Source of the DNA: Sinotaia quadrata
Taxonomy: Eukaryota; Mollusca; Gastropoda; Architaenioglossa; Viviparidae
DNA length: 64,000 bases
Direction: 5' to 3'
Assembly (NCBI GenBank): GCA_028829895.1
Contig: CM054179.1
Span: 69,587,891 to 69,651,890 of the forward strand
Positions 34,698-48,469 of this stretch are shown piece after piece; within the stretch, counting starts at the first letter, position 1; each line of letters opens with the position of its first letter. Under the pieces are notes generated by a model. It was not told where the DNA came from. It ran no database searches and saw nothing but the letters and a program-made list of their open reading frames with translations. The translations under genes and the position numbers were made by a program.

Positions 34698-37600
34698 CTG
34701 AATTCACACAAACATTTCTACTATAAAATATCTGATATGTAACTCTCTGTATGGATATAAAATAAACCATACTGTATTCTGAATCTGAAAAACTATTTGA
34801 ATTACTCAGCAAAATCATGTTCGAATATTTGAAAGATTAACAAAACATTTCAAAATCAATATGCTAATTAATCCAGAACATACTTTCAAATAAAAGGAAG
34901 AGATTTTTAAATCAAAATTTCAGAAAACTAGATCATCAATTATGTAACATTAACTGATTGATATTCACACAATGTTTTCCTCATTGTAGTTAGTTGTTAT
35001 AGATTAATTTTCTAATCCAAATGTCTTTTGTGTTCACTGCTGTGAATATTTTTGGAAGTTTTGTAGCAATGTGGTAAAGGTTATTCTTTGGATCTCTGTA
35101 GTGATGAGATACACAATAGTGAGGTACAGGCACCTAGAAATAAGTATTCTTTGGAACTCAGTAGTGATGAGGTACAGGAATCTAGAAATAAGTATTCTTT
35201 GGAACTCAGTAGTGATGAGGTACAGGCACCTAGAAATAAGTATTCTTTGGAACTCAGTAGTGATGAGGTACAGGCATTAGCCTTGTATGCTGGTATTGGA
35301 TTTGCACTTTGCCTAGGTCATCAGGATTTAACTGATATTCACACAATGTTTTCCTCATTGTAGTTAGTTGTTATAGATTAATTTTCTAATCCAAATGTCT
35401 TTTGTGTTCACTGCTGTGAATATTTTTGGAAGTTTTGTAGCAATGTGGTAAAGGTTATTCTTTGGATCTCTGTAGTGATGAGATATACAATAGTGAGGTA
35501 CAGGCACCTAGAAATAAGTATTCTTTGGAACTCAGTAGTGATGAGGTACAGGAATCTAGAAATAAGTATTCTTTGGAACTCAGTAGTGATGAGGTACAGG
35601 CACCTAGAAATAAGTATTCTTTGGAACTCAGTAGTGATGAGGTACAGGCATTAGCCTTGTATGCTGGTATTGGATTTGCACTTTGCCTAGGTCATCAGGA
35701 TTTAACCCCAACGGATCCTCACACACTCCCTAGCTCATGATTGTTAAGCATCCATGATCTTAAACATAGACATTCTTTGGAGAATTAGTGCAAATAAATA
35801 CCCTTTAGGGTATAAACACTAGTATTATTGAGTCCTAAAAGTCAACACTGATGTTACTGTGGCCTACAGTCAACAATGATGTTACTGGGGCCTACACAGT
35901 CATCACTGATGTTACTGAGGTCTACAAAGTCAACATTGATGTTTTGAGGCCTACAAAGTAAACTGTGATGTTACTAAGGCATATAAAGTCAAGATGTTAC
36001 TGTAGTACAACATCCTTCAGTGTAAGTACAGAAATGTTATTACACTTCATGTTGATTAATCCTTTGTTTTCACTTAGGGCTCTAAACTGGTTTTGAAAAA
36101 TTAACAATAAAAGAAACAGGTTTATAAAATATTATATATTCATTAAAGAAAATTATTTTTATTGGATTTTGATTCCAAAGTGAGGGAAATGACTGTGAAA
36201 TGCATGAGACAATTTGAATGCATAGTGTAATAAACTTTACATAATTACATTATGCATAGTGTCGAAAGCAATAGATAAAAATGAAAGAAAAAAAAAAGTG
36301 GCTCAAATCAAATAATTATGAAGTATAAAGTACCTGTTTTGTTCCACCATCTGAAACATCAATACAAGATTCTGGTTGCCCACTCTCTGTTTTCAGTGGT
36401 GTTAACTCTGTCAGATCTTCCCGTACTGATGATCGCTGCCATGCTGGGATAATAGGACTAGTATTTGGTACAGGTGGGAACTGGCGCCTTGACAATCAAA
36501 AGTGAATTAGCAATAAATCCTAATAATATAATGAAAAGAAAACAAGCTGTGAAAAGAAATTATAAAATGGTTCGAATGATAATGAGTAAATTGAGATGCA
36601 TCAAGTAGGAGAAAGCACTAAATACATTTATGTTTGAATGGTATCCTATCTATTAGGTGTCTCGTGCTTTCCAGGAGACTTCAAGCCCATATCTGATGAT
36701 GTAAGATTTTTGAACAATGAATGGTGCTTTCCAGAAATGAATGCACAGAGAAGGCATGCAAAACCATCCCAGGTTTCCTACAATACTACCACACATTAAT
36801 GTACAAATATGTACTTTATATATATATCTGAGAATAAAAGGATCTATGTAAAAAGTTGGTTCAAAAGTTATAAACCATTAATTAAAAGCTCAATCATTCA
36901 GATGCTCAATCAATAATGTAAACCTAATTCATTTAGTTTGCTGATTTAAACCATTAGCAATATAAATTATAAACAAACACTTGACTATCATGGGAATTCA
37001 ATAGATTTGTATAACAAAAGGCAACCCACCTATTCAAAAGCAGGCCTTTAACTGAAGATATTTCAGATTTAATCTCGCTCAAGGCAAGTGGATCTGGACG
37101 AAGAGACATGTCACTAGACTATAAGACAAAGGAATAAACCTGATGTACATTAGAATTCAGAAGTGTAATTAAATAAATACAAGAAGCAGAAAAACTAAAT
37201 AACTGACAACAAAAACTAAAACCTGAAAGATTGTTAATATAATACATAAAACAGACACAATAAGAACAATGACAACAAAAACAAACGTTAATAATATACA
37301 AATAATTGTTAAAATATTTAACACTCGGTTTAGTGAAATCTGATTACATCTAAATGGTCCCACCCAAAGAGTCAACTGTAAAGAGGTGTAGAGAAAGTCT
37401 ATGTGTGTTTAATTATTCTAATTTGTACACATACTCAAATTTTTGAAAGAATTCTCTGTCCAAGCAATGAACATCCTCTGACCAAGCAATGAACATTTAA
37501 GTGAGTTTCATCTTAGGTATAAGTTTGCAGAGCACAACCTTTATGCAAATACAGGGCTCTCTGAACATGTCATCTTTCTCATATAGAAAATGAACTTGCC

Positions 37601-40600
37601 AAAAGTATTCTACAGCTGTGATGGTGGTGAATGCAAATAATAGAAATATGATTGGTGATAATGAGTTGCACTTACACAGTGCATGGTGATAATGTGTAGC
37701 TCTCACAGCAGCCCAGAAATGAACCAAAAGTCACAAACAGTACATGAGTGGACAATCACGAAAATGGAATTAATAATCCACTTAGTTGGAATATGCATAC
37801 TTTTTTTGTGAACAAGTGGTCTTTCTTTAATCCATAACTTATTACAAGTACTATTTGACTGCTTGCTGTTAAAATAAACCAGGTCTTTAATCAATAATCA
37901 ATGACAATATTACAAGTTCTATCTATTACATTTTCTTTTCTTAATCTGCTCTTTTGGCAATCTCAATCCAGAACGGGTATGACAGGCTGAAAGTGGAAAG
38001 ACATTTCTTGCTTGACCAGTCAAGCTAGGAGTCTTCATAACCCTTCAGGGCAATGGAAATAAAGTGTGACTACCTCTAGGAGTCCTTATAACCCAATATC
38101 AGGGCAATGGAAATAAAGTGTGACTACCTCAAGGAGTCCTTATAACTCAATATCAGGGCAATGGAGATAAAGTGTTGACTACCAGCAAGGGCTATGGAGA
38201 TAAACTGTGACTACCTCAAGAATTACATTTCTAAAACCTCACCATGGCAAAGGAAGGAACCAGTGAAGATTTGATCCAACAGATTTCAATTTTGAATTAA
38301 AATTAAAATTAAGACATCCCAAATACCAGAGCAATTAAATTAAAAAATATTTTATACACTAATGTAAATATTTTAGAAGAAACTGTAATTTCTTCCTTGG
38401 TAGTTAACTATTCCATGTGAAATTAGTAATCTGGCACTGCAATGGTTGGATACATTAAATTTTCACCATATATATTCAGCAGATTTCCATTTTGTTTCAT
38501 CTAAGCATCTTCAATAATATTCTGGAGCATGAGCTAACAGCTATAATTATCATAATTTGAAAATAATTATATAATTATTATACTTTTGTCAGGTGATCAT
38601 CCACTGTCACACTGCAACAACGACTCATTCCTAAGATGCAGGTGCTGTTAATGCTACTAATTAATTACTATATTCACAGTTCACCACCACTAGCATTATC
38701 TGGCTGTTTACACTGGGATATAAGCTCAACAAGCCTCAGGAACTGCTTTAAGAGTGAGCAGCCTTGCTGCCATGACCTGTAACTTGGGTAAGTATTCACT
38801 TTCAATGTAAAAGTTTTATTACTAATTATTTCCCCTCTCCCCCCAAGCAAAGTGTTTTCATAAGGTATATAATTATAATATATAAATTCAGATGGTAATG
38901 ACCAACATGAAATAAAATATGACAATACAAAATGGGTAATGTTGATTATGGCAACAAAACCAAATACATATAATATTCTCACCATCAGAGCTAAACAGGA
39001 GATGTAAAGTGTTAATTGTGTTAGCAGAGATTTTATTAAACTGTTTCTGGTTTCTGTACTTAAGAAAATTTTATCAATGAGTCTTTGTGATTATCTGAAA
39101 ATAACATAAAACTACTCCACAATTCAGATAAATGTACTTATGTCTTATCATTATTTATTAATTATTATGACATTTCAAATCTGCATCATTTGTGACAAAA
39201 CTATTTAAGCAAATTAATGATACAATTAAAGTAAGAAAAAATATCACCCATAAAAAATAGTTGCAAAACCCACATAATTATAAATAGAAACACAATTACA
39301 TAAATAAAATGGGTGTATTCTGTAAACCCGGAGATAATTTTGATGTAATTTTATAATGAGACACTAACCAGCCGAGATCTGTCTCCCTGCATTGATAGAG
39401 TTTCCTGAATACCTCTTAAAGTCTCCAAAATACGAGCATTACTCTCAGATATTGATTCATGAAGGCTAGCAATGCTGGATTCAAATATCTGTAGTCGTTT
39501 TTCTGTTTCTGAAGTTTTAGTCAACCATGGCTGAATATAAACCTGTGACAACAAAAACAAAATGTAAAGACATTTACAATATTTATTTATAAGTTCAAAT
39601 GCAGAATTTGAGACAAAAATTAGTGAGTTGCTGCTCTAATAATAATATGAGACTAAGAAACATAAAACTCAATACTCACCTTGAAAACTTTGTACACAGC
39701 ATAGGAAACAGTCAGTATGAAGGCTGTTGTCAAGCCAATATCCCTGGCTCTTGTCCATGGTGATAAAGGTAGAGCTACTAAAAATAAAGATATATAATTA
39801 AATAGATAATTTTTTATAATGAATTGCCTCATCATGGACATGTGAATCCAAAAGTCAAACAAACTTCTTTGTCCACTGTCTTGCAGACCTGTGCCATATT
39901 ACTTCTGCATCAAATTTAATTGTTTTATCATGTTTATGTAAATTCTGGCTACTTTACTTTCTGATCAAAGCTTTCAATTAATTATTTTAAATGAGTGTTT
40001 AAATATATAAGAAACTGAAATATTTAAAGTAAACTACATGTTTCTAACCGGCTCAGTCTAGCATAATGATATATCACAAATACTGATTATTACAAATACA
40101 TTTTGAAACTGTCTATCTGTTCTATTGAACAGAAAAAGAAAACAAAAGTTTAAGAACTGATTAATTTCTATCATAATTATCACCAACAGTCATTCTAAAG
40201 GTTTAAATATGACTTGATTATTTTTGAAATAATGAATATTTAGATAATAGCAGTATATAGCAAAGGATCCATCTTACAATGACAACCTTTTAGCTGGACA
40301 TAGCATGAAACTTGCATAGGACAGTATGTGAAACTGTCATTATAATATATATTACATTTACTACCGTTATTTATTTATTTATTACTTTTAGTGATAGTAT
40401 TAACGATCTATTCTATATTAACATTTACAGCAGTATGGTTATATTTTAAGTGATTATCGCTTTGTATATAATTTAAAATTACTTTACTTACTAACGATGA
40501 ACAATATAGAGAATAGCAGTAGTCATGTTCTTAAATGAGTGATTGTTATTCATATTATTTATATATATAAAATCTTTAATTACTTTACTTACTAGTACTT

Positions 40601-43600
40601 TCTTTTTCATATTTATCTGAATGTTTATGTATGAATGTCTGTATAAGTGTTGTGTATGTTTATAATTTGTTTGTGTATTATTTCATTTATTTAGTAATGT
40701 AAATCTAAAGCTTTTAAAATTAACTATTAATGGCTAGTAGTATATTAATTTAATAGGTGAATAGTCATATTAAGCTTAAATATATTTATTCATTCTTATT
40801 AATATTAAAATTATTTGTTTATTGTGTATATCTGATCTAACAATCTGGTACAGTTTTTAAAAAATGGCTAGAATTATATTGAAAAAAATTCAGTTTTGCC
40901 ATCTTATTAATGGTGTTATAATTAGTACAACAAAATTCCATAACTTTGCTAAAATGCAAAGTAAAATATTTAATTTTGATCAAGTTACTTCAAATGTTCA
41001 TTTGTACACAAGTAGTTATGACAGATGCATAACAATAAATATCAAATGCCTTCTAATGGATTTACCAATTAAAGTTAACAGCAAAAAATAAAGACCAGTT
41101 TTTGTCCTGGTAGTGGCTAGAGTAAAAAAAAAAATATCTATTTAAGAAAATTTGTCATATACATTTATGTTATGAATAGTGCTAAAATAATATTACAGTA
41201 TATAAAGTAAAATATTATGATGCAATTAACATACAGGCAACTGCTGGTGTAATAAAATGCATTCGTACAAACTCAGATTAAAAGATGATGATAAGGGTTG
41301 ATAAGCAATGCCTGGCATTACTAAACTCCTGAAAAGACTGTCTGCTTTTGAAATTTCATAGTCTTCTTCTTGGAAATGCTCACTACTCAGTACTGTATGT
41401 GCTTTTGGATGAAAGTTTTCTCATTTCATCCACTTTTTTCATAATTTGTTTGAGAAATGTAAAAAAATGAATATTGTCCATTGTTTGTGCAGCTATATGT
41501 TGGCAGACAAACTGTCATTAAATTTTTGTCCATGCTCAACCAGTTTAGCTGCTGCTGTAGATGCCATTGTTCACAAGCCTTGACCTTCCCAGGTGGATTT
41601 CAAAGTGAACACATGCATGCTAAAGTAATGTGTCCAGCGGAGCATGTCAAGTACTATAGGTCTAATAGGACAATTACTTGTACAGGCAGTGTGTCATGTA
41701 CTATAATAGAACAATTATTTCTGTGGGCAGCAAAGCCACTGAACATAAAGACCGGTGTAATATCAGTTTTGTCACCTAACTTTTCCTTATGCGGGAAAAT
41801 ATTTCGGTAGAGACTGTAATATCAATTTCTTGCCAATTTTATATCCTGCAAAAGAATTTTTAAAAAATTTTGGCAGATGCAAATTTCTTTTTTAATTTTT
41901 ATTTCTTGGGGGGAGGGTGGCAAATGAAAAAATTTGTGGCGAAAAATTGCTTTGGGGCTAAGAATTCCCATCCCTGATAATACTATTAGATCCCCACAAA
42001 ACTTGCCCTATTTTTTTTTTTTAAATACAATGGCAACTAAAGATAAGAATATTTACCAGGTATAGCCACAATGCCCTGGCAACTAAAGATAAGAATATTT
42101 ACCAGGCATAGCCATATGCCCTGGCAACTAAAGATAAGAATATTTACCAGGCATTGCCATAGGCCCTGGCAATTAAAGATAAGAATATTTAACAGGCATA
42201 GCCATAGGCCCTGGCAACTAAAGATAATATTTACCAGGCATAGCCGTATGCCCTGGCAACTAAAGATAAGAATATTTACCAGGCATAGCCGTATTCCCTG
42301 GCAACTAAAGATAAGAATATTTACCAGGCATAACCGTATGCCCTGGCAAAAGAGCACCATTGGAATAGGCTGGAGGAGGCTGCTGCAGGTGTTGCTGTTG
42401 AGTTAATGAACTGTCACTGGACACACCTGCTCTCTGGACTGCAAGCTGAATCTCCTCTTTGGTCAAACCTGTCAATGTAAGTAAATGAGTGGTGGTCATT
42501 TGTCAAACCTTCCAGAGTTAAGTAAATGTGTGGTATTCATGTGTCAAAATGTTAATATAAATAAATGTGTGTGGTACTAAATATTGAAATAAATGTGTTA
42601 AAACATGTTAATGTTCAATGTAAGTAAATATATATGTGTGTGGTATTAAATATTTAAATAAATGTGTCAAAATGTGTTAATGTTCAATGTCAGTAAACAT
42701 ATATGTGTATGGTACTAAATATTTAAATAAATATGTCAAAACCATAAATGTTAAATGTCAGTAAGCATGTTGTAAGGTACTCAATATTTAAATGAGGGAG
42801 TTTATTTAATAAATAAGTCAATGTAAATGTAAATATATATACATGTTTCTAAATATTTCAATAAATGTGTAAAAATGTGTTAATATAAAAATTGTCAGAT
42901 TTTCTTTTGGCTGGAAGGTGCCCATGCAAAGGGAACATAAATGCTAGAGTATAGACTTATAATGTAAAATCGCAACATAAGGCTGCAGAGAAAAATTCAA
43001 AATTGCTGGTCCTCTTGGAAATCAGCTGGGTCATATACAGAACCTGGAAAATTGGAATCAATGCTTGATCTGAGCAAGTTTAAGGTTAATATACATATTG
43101 GTCAGTTCATTTCTAGTCAACCAGTCCACTCTGGACAAAGGGCATAGCCCAAAACAACTCTCCCCTACAGGGGGTCCTAATCAATCAGCTGGGTCAAAAA
43201 AGTCCCAATTGCTGTGAATGTTTAGAAATTTGTCATCTGCTGCTTACAATGCCATTCAGTGAAACTGACAGAAACTTAGTTATTATTATTTATATGTATG
43301 CATTGACACTTTTTAACAATAAACTTAGTTATCATTCTTTATATGTATGCATTGACACTTTTAAACATTCAAACTTAGTTATCATTCTTTATAATATATA
43401 TTTGTGCCTATGGAAACTGGCATGTTTGGTGTAGAGATAGAGACACAGAAAAGAGAGAAAGATAGGAAGAAAACCTGCCACTAGGTTTCAATCAGACCTC
43501 TACCCTTATTTTTAAATAATCATAAATTTTAAAACATAAGACATTAATAAGTGCATTTTAACTACAAATGTCAGATAATTTTAAATTATTTTATTTTTAT

Positions 43601-46600
43601 AATTACTTAAACAAGTCAAATGGAACTCAAAATAAGCAAAAAAGCATTAATAATAATATGGTTCATTTTCAGTTTTGGCTCAAAGTGCCTTTGCTCAATT
43701 TGTGATTTTTCTCATATTTGAGAATCAATAACTCAAAAATTAAGAAAGCTATTGCCTCAGAAAAAATCAGGCTTCATGTCAGCATTGGATACATGAGGTA
43801 TGCAAAAATTTAACTCTGTCAGATAATTAATCAGCAAAGCATAAAATACGTGTAAAAAGAATTTTTTCCCCATTTTTTGAAAATTGCGTTTAAAAAAATA
43901 GTAAGAAAGATTAAGCAACTATATTTTGTAAACTGACCTCTTTTCACCATGATAGTTATATGGTGAAAATTTCATTAATTTCCAAAAACTTTGAAAAAAT
44001 AGCTGGTTCTACCTACTTATAGATTGTCCGGATTATCAACAAATGATAAATGCACTCAATGCATCTGGAAGAGGAAGACCCGCAAATATCCCCTAATGGC
44101 CCTTGACAAACCGGCTTTTCATGCAACTCCACTTTATATGCATTAAATGCTCTAAGACTTGGGAAGATGTAAATAATTTCCTTCATAGGGTCGTTGGCTC
44201 AGAACTGTTGAATAGGCTTTTTGGTTTAATTTAATGTAAAGAAAGAAACTGAAGGAGTGAGAATGCAGTTGGCTAAAGCATGCAAAATGGGGACTGATTT
44301 TCTATCCTGTCAGTGCACACTGAGCAGACATTTAGTCAAAAATGTAGGACAGCGTTTATTAAAAGTCAGACTCTTAAAGCAACATTTGTTTGACACATTA
44401 GTTGATGAAGATGAGTTCAGTTCTGTTAGTCTCTGAAATGCATTAAGGTTTCATAGATTTTATACACCAATAGTTTCAATATTTCTAAAATGTATATTAA
44501 TTTGTGAACTATTTAAAAGAAAATTAAATCAATTATATTTTCTGGTTCGACATTATAATTATAATTAGTCTGTGAAGTTATTTCATCTAGTAGAGCCAAG
44601 ATATCTAGTGTCATTTAATTGTTTTAAGTGACCCAAGAAGTTTAAGATGATGTTCATTTTGTGTGCTTAGTTTCATTGAGCGCGCTCTAGTCATTATGCT
44701 TTTTTAAAGTTTAACCATTACTAATAATTATCCTTCATAACTGTCCATCCAAAATAAATAAGTATTTTGGTGCTATATATCAAAGGCAGTTAATATGCAA
44801 ATTTTCATGGCTATATATGCATTACGTACAAAGGTACAAGGATTTAATAGATGTTCCACCTGCCAGATATCACCTCCACTAGCTCATATTTTTTAGCAAA
44901 TGACTAAGTAAAATGTATAAATAAAAGTGTTGTTGGATACATTTTAACATTGAGCATATTCAGTTAAAACATCATGCAAATTTTCATAGTATTAAATGCA
45001 GAGATATTTAAATATTTAGGATTTTCTGTTACATTCTCGAAAAATCAATTGTTTATGTTGTGAAAATTTTGATGATTTTTCAAATTTTGCTGTGTACATC
45101 TTTAAATGTAAGAGATAGACCTTGCTTGGAAAAAATGTCACTTTGTAGGTAATAGGTACTCCCCCCAAAAAAAAAAAAACAAAAAAAAAAACATCACTTT
45201 ATACCTACCGTAGTACCAGTCTATTATATCAACTGTTGGTCGACCTCAAATTGCTGTTTCGTGTAAATTGAAGTGCGAAAATTTACTATTTAGAGCAATT
45301 TTGACATGTTGACATGTGTGGATGAATGATAATAATTATTTCAATTGATTCCATTTTCCTCCTATGTGCTCACAAACAACTTAAAAAAAGTAACTTTCAA
45401 AATGTTGTTAACTTTCTTGTAGGAATTGAAACTTGTTAAATTTGTGAAAAAAATGCATTACTTTTTGACACAGTGCAAATTAACGACTATGAAAGGATAT
45501 ATCTCAGTAACCAATGAAAATAATCATTTATTATTTTGTTTTGTTTTCGTTACAGTTTATGTACTTTCTTTAAAAAAATATCTTAAGAACTTACTCATTA
45601 ATGTAATTTTAACTGCCAGTATCTATATTATGTTTCAAATTAAAAACAAATGCATATTAAGTTCAAGATATGTTGCAATATTTTTCAATTTGAAAGTGGC
45701 TTTCCATTAGACATACAGAGAGGTCAACATTACCTAAAAACCACTTAACATTAACCTGCTTCATGGTAGGCAAATTCTGAATGGCAAGTGTCTTAGTGCC
45801 AGACTATTTTCCTGATTGTAGAATTATATTAAATGCAGAACACAAAAAAAAAATAAAGGATAAACTATTTTTTTTAAAATGCGTCATTTTGATTTTATTC
45901 TTAAACATGGTGGAATAATATAAATAAAGATTCTTGTTTCTAACATAAATATGTAACTATATAATATATTTGTTTGAAAAAGACAAAGCTGTAGTCAGGC
46001 AGTATAATCAGATGTCAAATGATTCATTATGAATGCTATTTCTGAGCAAGAACAAAACCATAAATAATGAAATTTCAATGAGCATTACTGAAATTATTTT
46101 GTGTGGACACGCACTATCTTCTAGTATTCCACTCTATGTAAGAGTATTACTGAAATAAACAGAAATATTTTGTATGGACATGAACTATTGTCTGTTGTCT
46201 GTCAGTGTTCCATTCTATATAAGGGACATAATTAAAACTTTTACATAGATGCTAAGAATTAAGATATTTAATGGGATATAATTAGAGAACATCTATAAAT
46301 AGTCATTCTGTTACCAACTGATAAGTTTCATAACCAATAACTAGGGTAGCATCATGTCACAAACAAACAATAAATATTTCACAGCTTGAACAAAACTGAA
46401 ATGACAAATTATAGAATATTAGGTAACTAAATAAATCCTTCAAAACTGTCAAAATGTCCATATATGCAAATTATCTGTTTACCTTTCTTTTCCAAAAATG
46501 CCTCTTTCTGATATAAAGGGCTTCCTTGGACTTTAGGGTTTTGCAGAAATTTAACTGCAGTAGCCACCTGAAGAACATGTTCTTTCATATGAAACTAATT

Positions 46601-48378
46601 AAAATTAAAACTATTAAAACTATATAATGGTAAAATAAACAAAACATTTGGGAAAACAGATAATAAAAAAAGCATTAATCTAAAGCAACAACAAAAATAT
46701 TAACAAAATTAATCTGTATCTAAAATAAATGTACACTAATAATATATATATATAAAAGAATACCATTAATTCTTGAATCATCTAGAACAGGGGTGCACAA
46801 ACCACAGCCCAAGACATGACTCTGTACGGCCCCCAGAGGACTATTTCATTATTTGTGTTGTTTTTTTTTCTACTGAGCCATCCATGTGCAATCTGACTTA
46901 CGGCCCTCCACACACATGTTTGTGCACCCCTGATCTAGAATATTTCTTGTTATATATAAAGCTGGTACTGCTCTGACACTAAACTAGGCAGATATATTAG
47001 AATAGGTCAAAAAGAACATTTATTGCCATAATAAATCATATTTTTTAAGCTTACGAAGTGTTAAATCTTAAGATCTAAGGTTTAAAGTCAGTGAGATACC
47101 AGATTCTCTCGAGGCCCTTCTGCTGGTGCAAGCACATCTTTTGGGAGATCCTGTGGTGAAAATACAAGATATTAAGATAATAATATCTTTACTTACACAT
47201 GTATTAACTATTATATTATTCAACTACATTATAATTTATAACAACTCTGTTAAAATATTCTCCTTGAATTTATTAAAGTTAAAAATTGTGCCACCAATCA
47301 TAAACCAGAGTGTTATACAGAAAGTTTTATAATCAGAGGTTATCTTAAATTCAGCATGGTTGCATTTTGTTTATTATAGTGAGTCACATCTTACACAGTT
47401 TAACTGATGTGAATTCAGTTACAACTTACATATGCTCATAAAAAAACTAACAACAAACCACAAAGAATGGAGTATGCAATTACACCTTCTATTCAAAGTT
47501 AGCTGGTGAGATGAAAGGCATGAATCTTCTGTTTCCTTAATAGATCTCAATCCCTGACTGTCTGCAATAATGTCAGCATCTTGCTGTGCTGAGAGTGATT
47601 CTAGTAATTAAAGGATATATAGGTATTTTTTTGTTATTTAATTGGCCCCTAAATGCAAGCCAACTATGTGTACTTCATCAGATGCTCAGCTGAAGAAACA
47701 GTTATCTGTTCTGACTCTACATGAAAAACTGACTATGTTGGACACAATGAGAGATGGGCATTGTATTATTTTATATTAATCAGCATTGTAATTTCAACCA
47801 TACATGATTTTCGCTTTATATACCTACATCAGAATGGAATATCTGTGTAAACTGTGATTTCACTGTATATATTAAATATTAAATAAATGAAAAACAACCC
47901 AAATAGATTAGTATATTGATGAGGAAAACTGTAATACAATAATAAATGTTGCTAAATGAGTGATACAGAACCATTCTTATGAGGCAGAGAGCTATGATAA
48001 AACAAATTAATTATAATTTATATAAATAAAAACAACAACCACAAAACTGTATTGTGACAATCTGGGAGACATTAACTTCTGTTTCATATTTCTGATATTG
48101 GAGTCAGTTTTCCTAATGAACAAAAATGTCCAAGTCATTTAAATTAATGATTTAATCTGAACGTAAAATGTTTGGGTCATAAAATAAACTTATAATATAT
48201 GAGAAATTTATAAATTATTAACTGGTGAAAGGTATTATCAATAATATTAATATGCTAAAAATATTTGCAATTTAAATTAATTTTATAATGCCTTTTCATA
48301 AAGGCAAAGTGCTCAATTACAACAAAATTGGAAACAATAACAAGCGCATACACGCACGCACAAACACACACACACACA

Positions 48379-48469
<91 letters not shown>

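Noticed and set aside
35088..35740. Plus-strand ORFs with Ser/Glu-rich 16-residue repeats ([10 protein letters not shown])
   Set aside because: Two overlapping frames are open at once and the period is exactly the 48-bp DNA repeat; it lies antisense in a PEX14 intron. Treated as minisatellite.
41481..41810. 109-aa Cys-rich ORF as a gene or transposase
   Set aside because: No family features, antisense in a PEX14 intron, no splice or promoter support.
42037..42406. ORFs of 107 aa (minus) and 111 aa (plus) over the 45-bp array
   Set aside because: Open on both strands because the repeat is a multiple of three and lacks stops. The minus frame is not the PEX14 frame.
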